A DNA stretch of 41,102 nucleotides, from assembly GCA_964403795.1 (NCBI GenBank), contig CAYOHP010000049.1:1-41102 (forward strand), read 5' to 3'. Positions 17,051 to 25,206 of this stretch are shown in pieces. The notes under the pieces were generated by a model. The model ran no database searches, was not told where the DNA came from, and was given only the letters and a program-made list of their open reading frames with translations. This DNA comes from CAYOHP01 sp964403795 [NCBI: uncultured bacterium]. Lineage in GTDB: Bacteria; Muiribacteriota; UBA6191; CAZXTJ01. Both the position numbers and the translations under genes were made by a program. Positions within the stretch are counted from its first letter, which is position 1, and the number at the start of each line of letters is the position of its first letter.

Positions 17051-17884
17051 CTACCCGGCGAGCGACCGGCAGAGCGCCTCGGCCTCGGCCCCCAGGGTCG
17101 CTACGTCCTGGATCCTGGATCCCGGATCGCGGGCCGCGGCCCTGAGCACCAGGTCGATCACCTCGGGGGCCAAGCGGCTCCGGTCGAAGGCGTCGAAGCA
17201 GAGCTCCTCCTCGCACCTCCGGGCCACCACCTTGAAGCGGTCCGGACCGTCGAACGGGAGCTTCCCGGTCACCAGGTGGAAGAGCACCAGCCCGAGCTGG
17301 TAGATGTCGGTGGCGAACCCGATGGCGTCGCCGCTCACCTGTTCGGGAGCCATGAAGTAGGGCGTCCCCATCATGCGGCTCCCGGCCGAGGTGATGGGCT
17401 CCTCGTCCATCGCCTTCGAGAGCCCGAAATCGGCGAGCAGGGTGCGGCCGGTCCTGGCCTCGTGGAAGAGGTTGGCGGGCTTCAGATCCCGGTGCACCAC
17501 CTGCCGTGAGTGGGCGAAGGCCAGGGTCTCGGCCACCTGGGCCGTGATCCGGAGGGCCAGCGTCACCGGCACGGTGACGAGGTCCTGGACCAGCACCTCC
17601 ACGGTGGGGAAGGGGACGAAGTCCATCACGTAGAAGACCTGTCCCGAGGCTTCGTAGTGGCCCCGGAAGGGCACGATCCCGGGATGTGCCAGCTCGGCCA
17701 GCACCCGCGACTCGCGGCGGAAGCGCTCGAGGAGCTTGGGATTGGCCGTCATGAACGGGTGGAGCACCTTGACCGAGTAGGTCGTCCCGGCCACGTCCCG
17801 GGCCCGGAACACGCTGGCCAGCGAGCCCACCCCGAGCTCCTCCAGCAAGGTGTAGCTGCCGAGCCTGGAACCCACCTTGGTCAC
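17051..17884 (-). CDS. Soluble Ser/Thr protein kinase
   Basis: A 277-residue protein that is little more than a Hanks-type kinase domain. It has a glycine loop LGVGSLASVF, Lys39 in YSVKVL, HRDLKPAN, DFGLSKA and a GTPYFMAPEQ activation-segment end, so all catalytic residues are present. There is no TM helix or added sensor. The start is GTG, overlapping the stop of the upstream membrane-protein gene (GTGA, 17881-17884), so it is translated with the GT-C-type protein and lies downstream of the peptide-binding lipoprotein. It may phosphorylate products of that operon, which is inference from position only. Confidence 0.93.
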   Translation of the reverse strand: MTKVGSRLGSYTLLEELGVGSLASVFRARDVAGTTYSVKVLHPFMTANPKLLERFRRESRVLAELAHPGIVPFRGHYEASGQVFYVMDFVPFPTVEVLVQDLVTVPVTLALRITAQVAETLAFAHSRQVVHRDLKPANLFHEARTGRTLLADFGLSKAMDEEPITSAGSRMMGTPYFMAPEQVSGDAIGFATDIYQLGLVLFHLVTGKLPFDGPDRFKVVARRCEEELCFDAFDRSRLAPEVIDLVLRAAARDPGSRIQDVATLGAEAEALCRSLAG

Positions 17885-19470
17885 GGCGCTGCCACCTCAC
17901 CTCTCCGCCAGGCGAGCCAGGCTGCCAGGCCCGATCCCAGCCATCCCAGGAGCGCCAGGGCATAGAGGAGGGAACGCCCGGGCGATCCGGCGAGACCACG
18001 GTAGCGGATCCACCAGGCGTCGGGCCCGGACTCCGGGAGTTCGAGCACCTTGGGTTCGAGCAGCCCGTAGCGCCGCCCCTCGAACCTCCGTTCGAAGAGA
18101 CCCGAGGAGAGTTCCATGCGCCGCGACCCGCCGAACCAGGCGAGCACACCCCGGAAGTGGGCCCGGATCGGCGAGAGGTCGGCGACCCAGTAGTGGGCCC
18201 GGAGATGGACGTACTGTGCCCCCCGGTACTCGGTCGGCGGCGCCAGCTCGAGCGCCTTGTTCGCCGAGAACAGCGCCCGCGAGTAGGCCGTGACGTCCTG
18301 GCAGGCCCCCAGCCCGTTGACCGCGGCTCCCAGCACCGCCAGCCCCAGGAACGAGGCCCGCCCCGCTCCGCCCCGGGCGCCGCCTTCCCCCAGCCAGGCG
18401 GCCAGCCCGAGCCACAGGAGCGGCAGGGTCGCCACCGCGTAGCGGGGACCCCAACCCGGATCCCCGGCCCAGTCGTAGGCCAGCGAGATGCCCACCTGCA
18501 GCGGCACCACGATCCCCGCCACTCCCACCAGGGCGGCCGGGCACTTGCGGCCCAGGGCCGGCAGCCCCGGCACCGCCAACAGGACCAGCGGGGCGTAGGC
18601 CACCAGTCCCTTTCCCGGCGACATCCACATCCCCCACAGCCCCATGGGGAAGGGGACCCAGTGCTCCGAGAAGGCGCTCGGGTAGCCGGTCGCCAGCGGG
18701 GACCCGAAGCGCGCCTGATTGAACGCCAGGAAGGCCGCCAATCCCGGTACCGCACCGGCCCCGAACCGCAGGAGCCGCGAGACCTCCCCGGGGCGGCGCC
18801 ACGCCAGCACCGCCAGCAGCCCGGGCAGGCTGGCCGCGGCGTAGAACTTGGTGGCGACGGCCAGGCTCCAGGCGGCCCCGGCCGCCGCCGGCCGGTCCTC
18901 GAGGCTTGCCGAGAGCGCCCCCAGCAGGAAGAGTCCCAGCATCAGGTCCGGGCCGTCGAGTCCCGAGTAGACCCAGATCGGTGTGGCGAGGCCCAGGCTC
19001 AGTACCGAGGCACTCCGGGTGGCCTCGTCCCACCCGAGGCGCGCCGTGGTGCGCTCGAAGAGCATCGCCAGCAGCAGGGCCGCCACCAGGAAGGCCAGGG
19101 ACCCGAGGAACCGGGTGGAGAAGAGTTCGCCCCCGCCTTCCGCCCCACCCAGGCTCCCCGGAACCCATGACCCCAGCCAGGCGGCGGGGAGCTGGGAGAG
19201 CATCGGCACCAGTCCGAACCAGGCGTAGAACCGGCCGTCCGGTCCGAAGGCCCCCTCGGTGTCCACCCCGGGGTCGATCGCCAGGGAGCCCGCCCGGACC
19301 AGCGACCGGGCGGTCTCGAGCGATCCGACCGCATCCCCGATGTAGAGCTTGCCCCCGAAGGTGGACCACCAGACGAAGAACAGGAGCAACAGCCGGAAGC
19401 GTCGCCGGGTGGCGGCACCGGGAGCGTCCCCGGCCGTGGCCGGATCCTCCGGCAGGCTTCCCTCCCGCAC
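17881..19470 (-). CDS. Polytopic membrane protein, GT-C glycosyltransferase-like
   Basis: A 529-residue protein with about ten TM helices. Near the N-terminus the phrase YIGDAVGSLETARSLVRAGSLAIDP, then FYAWFGLVPMLSQLPAAWLG, matches the usual start of lipid-carrier-dependent GT-C glycosyltransferases (an acidic residue in the first outer loop followed by the sequence before helix 2). The C-terminal part before the last TM helix is a soluble loop of about 110 residues. The donor and acceptor are unknown. The start is GTG at 19468-19470, six bases after the stop of the upstream gene, whose TGAGG overlaps a possible ribosome-binding site. It overlaps the downstream kinase by 4 bp. Confidence 0.8.
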   Translation of the reverse strand: MREGSLPEDPATAGDAPGAATRRRFRLLLLFFVWWSTFGGKLYIGDAVGSLETARSLVRAGSLAIDPGVDTEGAFGPDGRFYAWFGLVPMLSQLPAAWLGSWVPGSLGGAEGGGELFSTRFLGSLAFLVAALLLAMLFERTTARLGWDEATRSASVLSLGLATPIWVYSGLDGPDLMLGLFLLGALSASLEDRPAAAGAAWSLAVATKFYAAASLPGLLAVLAWRRPGEVSRLLRFGAGAVPGLAAFLAFNQARFGSPLATGYPSAFSEHWVPFPMGLWGMWMSPGKGLVAYAPLVLLAVPGLPALGRKCPAALVGVAGIVVPLQVGISLAYDWAGDPGWGPRYAVATLPLLWLGLAAWLGEGGARGGAGRASFLGLAVLGAAVNGLGACQDVTAYSRALFSANKALELAPPTEYRGAQYVHLRAHYWVADLSPIRAHFRGVLAWFGGSRRMELSSGLFERRFEGRRYGLLEPKVLELPESGPDAWWIRYRGLAGSPGRSLLYALALLGWLGSGLAAWLAWRRGEVAAP

Positions 19471-19476
19471 CCGGCC

Positions 19477-21267
19477 TCAGAGCCCCTTGGCCCGATCGGC
19501 GTCGTCGATCCGCACGTACTTCTGCCCGTTGTAGATGGCGTCGCCGTACATGTAGTTCTTCACCCACCGGTGCGAGAGGATGTAGTCGGTGGCCACGAAC
19601 GACATGCGCTGCGGGCAGTCCCGGAGCACCAGGTTCAGGGCCTTCTGGATCATGGCCCGCCGCTCGGGCGAGTCGGCCATCTCCCGGGTCTTCAGGTAGA
19701 GCTCGTCGAACTCGGGGTTCTCGTACTGCGAGTAGTTGGTGCCGCCCCGGGCGTTCTTCGAGTAGAGCAGCTGGAGCCAGTTCTCCTCGTCGGGATAGTC
19801 GCCCACCCATCCGCCCCAGAAGATCTGCGCCTGGCCCTGCCGGGCCTTCTGCAGGAACTGCTGGAAGGTATTGGTCTGGATCTCGACCTTGAGCCCGATC
19901 TCCTCGAGGCCGCGGACCACGAACTCGGCGATCTGCCGCGACAGCGAGTCGGCGGACCGGGTATCGAAGCGGAGCTTCGGGGCCCCGACCCCTCCCGGGT
20001 AGCCCGCCAGCTCGAGTTCCTTGCGGGCCTTCTCCAGGGAGAAGTCGTAGTCCCATTCGAGCCTGGTCTCGTCGTAGGCGGGGAGCATCGGGGGGATGGC
20101 GGCCTTCGAGACCTGGCCCCGGTCGTTGTAGAGCACCTTCACGAACTTGGCGGCGTCGTGGGAGTAGGCGATGGCCCGCCTCAGGTGCAGGCCCTTCTCG
20201 CCCTGGAACACCGGGTCGGCCACGTTCATCCCGACCCACCACAGGGTCTGGCTCGGCCAGATCTGGAGCTCTATCCCCTTGGCGACCATGTCCCTGGCGA
20301 GCTGGTCCTTGCCGGACATGGCGCCCTCGAAGCTGTCCTTGGGGATCGAGTTGCGGTCGAGCTTGCCGGCCATGAACTGGAGCCAGGCAGGCTGGCTCTC
20401 CAGGATGATCTCGTAGCGGATCTCGTCCACGAAGGGGAGCTTCTTCCCGGCATCGGCCAGCAGCCCCCGCTGCTTCGCCCACTCGCTGCCCTCCGAGGGA
20501 TAGCTCTCGGGCCGGAAGTGCTCGTGACGCACCAGGTCGATCCGGGAGCTCGGGACGTGCTGGCGCAGCCGGTAGGGGCCGGTGCCGATGGCGTGGTTCA
20601 GGAAGTCCTTGCCGTACTTCTCCACGGCTTCCGGCGGCACCGGGGCGCTGTAGACCATGGCGAGCACCCAGAGGAACTGGGGATAGGGACGGTTGAGCTT
20701 GACCACCAGGGTGTGGGGATCGGGGGTCTCCAGACCCGGGACCGGCTTCGCATAGTCGCCGCCCGCCTCCCGCCATTCGTCGAGGCCCTGGATCCAGCTC
20801 TCGAAGATCCACCAGCCGTTGGCGTGCAGGCTCTTGTCGGCCAGTCGCTTCCAGGCATAGACGAAGTCGCCGGCCACCAGATCGCGGGGCTTGCCCTGGA
20901 AGACCGGGTCGTCGTGATAGCGGACGCCCTTCTTGAGCTTGAAGGTCCAGGTCTTGCCGTCTTCGGAGACCGACCACGACTCGGCCAGGGCCGGCTCGAT
21001 CACGTAGGGCCGCTTCAGGTAGGCGTACTGGACCAGGCACTCGTGGATGGCGCCCAGCACGCCGGCGGTCGGCACGTCGTTGGCGTCGATGGGGTCGAAA
21101 CCCTTGATGGCCGAGGAGAGGCCGATCCGGTAGACCGACTTCCCGGTCCCCGCGCCGGTCCCGCTCCCGCCGGGGGAGGGACCGCCGCAGGCCGTGACCA
21201 GGAGACTCGCGACCGCCACCAGGGCCGCCACCGACCCGGAAGTCCAGGAACCCAGGACCCTATGCAT
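19477..21267 (-). CDS. ABC-transporter peptide-binding lipoprotein (OppA/DppA-like)
   Basis: A 596-residue solute-binding protein of family 5 (SBP_bac_5). A lipobox LVTAC (Cys27) ends the signal peptide. Characteristic family phrases include IGLSSAIKGFDPIDANDV, WSVSEDGKTWTFKLKKGVRYHD, HAIGTGPYRL and the YPDEENWLQLLY segment near the hinge. It would bind oligopeptides outside the cytoplasmic membrane. No permease or ATPase genes (oppBCDF) are adjacent; instead it leads an operon with a GT-C-like protein and a kinase. The ATG at 21265-21267 has a strong ggagg ribosome-binding site. An earlier in-frame start 13 codons upstream lacks one. Confidence 0.92.
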   Translation of the reverse strand: MHRVLGSWTSGSVAALVAVASLLVTACGGPSPGGSGTGAGTGKSVYRIGLSSAIKGFDPIDANDVPTAGVLGAIHECLVQYAYLKRPYVIEPALAESWSVSEDGKTWTFKLKKGVRYHDDPVFQGKPRDLVAGDFVYAWKRLADKSLHANGWWIFESWIQGLDEWREAGGDYAKPVPGLETPDPHTLVVKLNRPYPQFLWVLAMVYSAPVPPEAVEKYGKDFLNHAIGTGPYRLRQHVPSSRIDLVRHEHFRPESYPSEGSEWAKQRGLLADAGKKLPFVDEIRYEIILESQPAWLQFMAGKLDRNSIPKDSFEGAMSGKDQLARDMVAKGIELQIWPSQTLWWVGMNVADPVFQGEKGLHLRRAIAYSHDAAKFVKVLYNDRGQVSKAAIPPMLPAYDETRLEWDYDFSLEKARKELELAGYPGGVGAPKLRFDTRSADSLSRQIAEFVVRGLEEIGLKVEIQTNTFQQFLQKARQGQAQIFWGGWVGDYPDEENWLQLLYSKNARGGTNYSQYENPEFDELYLKTREMADSPERRAMIQKALNLVLRDCPQRMSFVATDYILSHRWVKNYMYGDAIYNGQKYVRIDDADRAKGL

Positions 21268-21317
21268 GGAGACCTCCTCGGGGTGCGGTCGCGGCGGGAG
21301 ACGCACGAAGGGACCGG

Positions 21318-21327
21318 ATGCTACCAG
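21318..21327. promoter_or_regulatory. Overlapping divergent -10-like boxes between oppA-like and TPR genes
   Basis: Reading minus, TGGTAGCAT (plus 21318-21326) is an extended -10-like box about 50 bases before the peptide-binding-protein start. Reading plus, TGCTACCAG (21319-21327) is the mirror box for the TPR gene at 21375. A second plus-strand box, TACGCT at 21360-21365, is only nine bases from that ATG. No -35 boxes are clear. Confidence 0.35.
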
Positions 21328-21374
21328 ACGCCGGCAGACGGCGCGGCCTCCCCGGGTGTTACGCTCGGTTCCCG

Positions 21375-21749
21375 ATGACCAAGGATCCCCGCTTCACCAC
21401 CCACCCCCGGACTCCCGAGGACCACGAGCGCGAACTCGAGGCGCACCTGGCCCGCGAGCCCGGGAACGAGACGGTGATGAAGAGCCTGGCCTTCGCCCGC
21501 TACACCAACCAGCGGTACCGGGAGGCCTACGAGCTCTATGCCCACCTGCTGGGGCGCAGCAACGATGCGGCGGTGGCCTTCTACGCCGGCAACACCATGT
21601 TCCGGCTGGGGAGCCTCCGGGCCGCCATCGGGGCCTGGACCAAGGCCATGCAGTACGACACCGCCGGGATCTACCGGGATCGTGCCTCCGAGCGGATCGC
21701 CATGGCCAAGGAACTCCTGGCCAAGGACTCCGGGAAGCCGGACGAGTGA
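21375..21749 (+). CDS. Small TPR-repeat protein
   Basis: A 124-residue soluble protein made mostly of TPR-like helices (phrases LAFARYTNQRYREAYELYAHLL and AIGAWTKAMQYDTAGIYRDRA). It likely mediates protein contacts. It is clearly similar in plan to the 115-residue TPR protein at 36955-37302, sharing the AF--YT, A-ELY--L, Y-GN and final W-K--- pattern. The ATG at 21375 is chosen since the sequence before it is promoter-like. Its stop overlaps the GTG of the acyl-CoA ligase (GTGA at 21746-21749), so it is the first gene of a four-gene unit. Confidence 0.8.
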   Translation: MTKDPRFTTHPRTPEDHERELEAHLAREPGNETVMKSLAFARYTNQRYREAYELYAHLLGRSNDAAVAFYAGNTMFRLGSLRAAIGAWTKAMQYDTAGIYRDRASERIAMAKELLAKDSGKPDE

Positions 21750-23557
21750 CCCGGCCCGGGTGGCCGACCCTTCCCGCCCGCTTCGAGGCCGCGGTCCGGA
21801 AGGCGGGCGACGGGATCGCCATGCGGGTGGAGCGCCAGGGGCGCTGGGTCGAGATCGGCTATCCGGAACTCGATCGCAGGACCCGCAACGTGGCCCGGGC
21901 CCTGGTGGCGATGGGACTCGCGCCCGGCGACCGGGTGGCGATCCTGGCGAGATCCCGACCCGAATGGGGGATCGCCGATCTGGGGATCCTGCGGGCCGGG
22001 CTGGTGACGGTCCCGATCTACCCGACCCTGCCCGCCGACCAGGTCGGCTTCCTCCTCAGGGACTCGGGGGCCCGGGCGATCTTCGTGGAGGACCGGGCCC
22101 AGCTCGGGAAGCTCGAAGGGATCCGGCCCGGGCTCCCGGACCTGGCCCGGGTGATCGGGCTCGACGACGGGGAGTACCCGGAGGGCACCCTCGACCTGGC
22201 AGGTTTCGAGGCCGGGGCGAACGGGGATCCCGGGACCGACTCCGAGCTGGAACGCCGCCGTGCCGCCCTGGGTGCCGAGGACCTGGCCTCCATCGTCTAC
22301 ACCTCGGGCACCACCGGCGAGCCCAAGGGCGTGATGCTCAGCCACCGGAACTTCTCCCACAACGTGGCCGCCGCCGACGCCCTGGTCGAGATGACGCCGG
22401 GTGACCACCACCTCTCGTTCCTGCCGCTCTCCCACGTGTTGGAGCGCACCGTCGGGTTCTACGTCCCGATCTTCGAGGGCGCCACCATCAGCTACTCGAC
22501 CCAGGAGGACCTGCGCCGCCACCTGGTGGAGGTCCGCCCCACCTTCATGACGAGCGTCCCTCGCATGTACGAGAAGATCCGGGCCGGGGCCATGGAGAAG
22601 GCGGCGGCGGCAGGCGGCCTCACCCAGCGGATCTTCGAGTGGGCGGTGGGCGTCGGCAAGCTGCGGGCGGCGGAGATCCAGGGGGGGCCGGCCCCGGGAC
22701 TGCTCGACCGGCTGCGTCTGGCACTGGCGGATCTGCTGGTCTTCCGGAAGATCCGGGCCGCCACCGGGGGCCGCCTCCGCTACTTCGTCTGCGGCGGCGC
22801 CCCGCTCCATGCCGAGATCGCCGAGTTCTTCCTGGGAGCCGGGCTCAGGATCCTGGAGGGCTACGGGCTCACCGAGACCGCCCCCATGCTCTCCGCCAAC
22901 ACCCCCGAGTGCCTGCGTCTCGGGACCGTGGGCAGACCCGTGTCCGGGGTGGAGATCCGGATCGCCGACGATGGCGAGATCCTGGCCCGCGGTCCCAACG
23001 TGATGGTCGGCTACTTCGGGAAGCCGGAGGCGACCCGGGAGGTGATCGACCCCGAGGGCTGGTTCCACACCGGCGACATCGGGGAGTTCACCTCCGAGGG
23101 CTGTCTCCGGATCACCGACCGGAAGAAGAACCTCCTGGTCCTCTCCAACGGGAAGAACGTGGCGCCCGCCCCCATCGAGGCCCGGGCGCTGGGTTGTCCC
23201 TGGGTGGCGCAGGCGGTGGCCCTGGGCGACGACCGCAACTACGTGACCCTGCTGCTCGTCCCCAACTGGGTGGCATTCCGGGGGAAGGCGGCCAGCCTGG
23301 CCCTGGGCGACGACCCGGAGGCCCTGGCGTCGGACCCCGAAGTGGTGCGGGTGTTCGCAGCCGAGATCCGGGAGCGCACCCGGGACCTTCCCCACCACGA
23401 GCAACCCAAGCGCATCACCCTCCTCGCCCGCGAACTGTCCGAGGCTGCGGGCGAACTGACGCCCACCCTGAAGGTGAAGCGCAAGATCGTGCTGGAGCGC
23501 TATCGGGAGCCGATCGAGGCGATGTACGCGGGGGGCGGAGGCGAGGTGGGGACATGA
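21746..23557 (+). CDS. Long-chain acyl-CoA synthetase (AMP-forming)
   Basis: Activates fatty acids to acyl-CoA through acyl-adenylate. The 603-residue product has the P-loop-like VYTSGTTGEPKGVMLSH (about 183-199), LPLSHVLERTVGFYVP, GYGLTETAPMLSAN, HTGDIGEF and the hinge DRKKNLLVLSNGKNVAPAPIE, the last being typical of the FAA1/FadD15 group that acts on long chains. The final KVKRKIVLERY contains the C-terminal catalytic Lys region. The start is GTG at 21746, overlapping the TPR gene stop. Its own stop overlaps the ATG of the M48 protease. The fatty-acid substrate range cannot be read from sequence. Confidence 0.94.
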   Translation: MTRPGWPTLPARFEAAVRKAGDGIAMRVERQGRWVEIGYPELDRRTRNVARALVAMGLAPGDRVAILARSRPEWGIADLGILRAGLVTVPIYPTLPADQVGFLLRDSGARAIFVEDRAQLGKLEGIRPGLPDLARVIGLDDGEYPEGTLDLAGFEAGANGDPGTDSELERRRAALGAEDLASIVYTSGTTGEPKGVMLSHRNFSHNVAAADALVEMTPGDHHLSFLPLSHVLERTVGFYVPIFEGATISYSTQEDLRRHLVEVRPTFMTSVPRMYEKIRAGAMEKAAAAGGLTQRIFEWAVGVGKLRAAEIQGGPAPGLLDRLRLALADLLVFRKIRAATGGRLRYFVCGGAPLHAEIAEFFLGAGLRILEGYGLTETAPMLSANTPECLRLGTVGRPVSGVEIRIADDGEILARGPNVMVGYFGKPEATREVIDPEGWFHTGDIGEFTSEGCLRITDRKKNLLVLSNGKNVAPAPIEARALGCPWVAQAVALGDDRNYVTLLLVPNWVAFRGKAASLALGDDPEALASDPEVVRVFAAEIRERTRDLPHHEQPKRITLLARELSEAAGELTPTLKVKRKIVLERYREPIEAMYAGGGGEVGT

Positions 23558-25206
23558 GAGCCGCCCGGCTCGCCTGGCTCCTGGCGGGGTTCCTGGCGGG
23601 TGGGGTCGGCGCCGCGCCGCGTCCGGTATCCGCACCCCGGAGCGACACCTCGACGGGCGCCAACCCCGGTCGTCCGGGCGAGGGGCAACCGGGACCGGGA
23701 TCTCGGGAAGGGCCCGGGGGCGCGCCTCCCGGCCTTCCCCTGGTGCGGGACGCAGGTGCCTGGCGCTGGGTCGGAGAGATGTTCACCCGCCTGATCGGAT
23801 CCGCCGGCCTGGTTCCCCATGTACCCGCTCCGGCCGAGCGGGTCTGGCTCTCCCGCATGCCCGGGGATCCGCCTCCCGGGGCCCGGAGTGCGCCCGGCAG
23901 TCGATCCACGACCGAGCCGGCGCCTGCCGGCCCCGGGCGGGCGCGGCCGACGGAGGAGGTCCGGTTCGAGTTCGCCGAGGGACCGCTGGATGCCACCCTC
24001 CTCCTGGTCCGGCACCCGTCGATGAACGCCTTCGTCACCCCGGGAGGCAGGGTCTGGGTGACCCAGCCGCTCCTCGAGTTCGTGCGCTCCGACGACGAGC
24101 TCGCAGGGGTGCTGGCCCACGAGATCGGGCACCTGACCGGCAAGCACCTTCGCAAGGTGGCCCAGAAGCAGACCCTGATGACGCTCCTGGGGGCGCTCGC
24201 CGGCGGCCTGATGAGCCGCTCGGGATCCGGGATCCTGGCCGGCCAGTCGCTCGGCCAGATCGCCTCGCTCGGGTACAACCGGGAAGCCGAGATGGACGCC
24301 GACCGGCGCGGCTACGAACTCATGAAGCTGGCCGGGTACCACCCGGTCGGGATGATGGACTTCCTGGCGCGCCTGCTCGAGGAGGAGCGGGACGCCGGGG
24401 ACGACCCGCTCTCGATCTTCGTCTCCACCCACCCTCCCTCGAGCCATCGACTGGCGCGGCTGCGCCGGTGGGTCGCCGCCGAGAAGGGCCTGGAGGCGCC
24501 CCGCGGGCTCTCCTACGACTTCGCGAGGAACCTCTACGGTCCCGGCCGCATCGACCTGGAACGGGCGATCTCCGGATCATGGCGGACCACCGCCCCGACC
24601 CAGGCGATCGAGTCCGACTGGGGGGGAGGGATCGCCCTCTCGCCGGTCACGGTGGTGGAGGAGGTGGCGCCGCCGCCCACCGCCGAGGAGCCGGGTCTGC
24701 GCTGGGCCTTCCGGGGATGGGTCTCGGGGGACGACGGATTCGAGATCCGGGGAGAGGGCGTGATCCCGGGGCCCGGAGGGCTGCTCCTGCCGGCCGGCGC
24801 CGAGGTGCTGGGACCCGAGCTCGAACTCGAACCCTACGCCTCGTACCTGGTCTCGGGACGACTGGGAACCGCGGGAGGCCCGGTGCGCCTGTTCCTGGGG
24901 CTCGAGTACCTCGATGCCGACGGCAAGGTGCTGGGACGCCAGTATCCGGCCGCGGCCGGAGCCTTCGTCGAGGGCGGGACGGTCGGGGTGAGAGGGGTCT
25001 CCCACCCCTTCGATCGGGACGAACTGGTCGAGGGCGGGGTGCCGGCGCGGGCCCGTCTGCTGGTGGGATCGGGACGGGGGAGCAAGGGGCGGGTGGTGGT
25101 CGAGGAGCTCGGCTTCGCCCGGGTCGGGGTCTCGCCCCAGGTCCCCGGGGCCTCGCCGGGGACGGCTCCGGTGCGTGATACAGTGGGACGGGATGCGTCC
25201 CGCTGA
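23554..25206 (+). CDS. Secreted M48-family metalloprotease with C-terminal beta-sandwich domain
   Basis: A 550-residue exported zinc protease. After a signal peptide (about residues 1-20) and a Pro/Gly-rich stretch, the protease has HEIGH (189-193) and NREAEMDADRRG with Glu246 as probable third zinc ligand, then FVSTHPPSSHRLARL, the same layout as BepA/LoiP periplasmic proteases. BepA then has TPRs; here residues about 380-530 instead form a predicted beta-sandwich (LELEPYASYLVSGRL, VRLFLGLEYLDADGKVLG) resembling carbohydrate-binding or jelly-roll modules. It probably handles envelope protein quality control. The ATG overlaps the ligase stop (ATGA); its end overlaps the next gene by 14 bp. 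Confidence 0.9.
   Translation: MRAARLAWLLAGFLAGGVGAAPRPVSAPRSDTSTGANPGRPGEGQPGPGSREGPGGAPPGLPLVRDAGAWRWVGEMFTRLIGSAGLVPHVPAPAERVWLSRMPGDPPPGARSAPGSRSTTEPAPAGPGRARPTEEVRFEFAEGPLDATLLLVRHPSMNAFVTPGGRVWVTQPLLEFVRSDDELAGVLAHEIGHLTGKHLRKVAQKQTLMTLLGALAGGLMSRSGSGILAGQSLGQIASLGYNREAEMDADRRGYELMKLAGYHPVGMMDFLARLLEEERDAGDDPLSIFVSTHPPSSHRLARLRRWVAAEKGLEAPRGLSYDFARNLYGPGRIDLERAISGSWRTTAPTQAIESDWGGGIALSPVTVVEEVAPPPTAEEPGLRWAFRGWVSGDDGFEIRGEGVIPGPGGLLLPAGAEVLGPELELEPYASYLVSGRLGTAGGPVRLFLGLEYLDADGKVLGRQYPAAAGAFVEGGTVGVRGVSHPFDRDELVEGGVPARARLLVGSGRGSKGRVVVEELGFARVGVSPQVPGASPGTAPVRDTVGRDASR
25179..25184 (+). promoter_or_regulatory. Candidate internal -10 box before the HEAT-repeat gene
   Basis: TACAGT, eight bases before the ATG at 25193 and inside the 3' end of the protease gene. 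The ten-base string GATACAGTGG occurs again before the chemoreceptor-like gene (40297-40306). No -35 is clear at 25150-25165, so this may be chance. Confidence 0.3.

Noticed and set aside
19477-21267. Full oligopeptide ABC transporter operon
   Set aside because: Only the binding protein is present; no permease or ATPase genes on either side.
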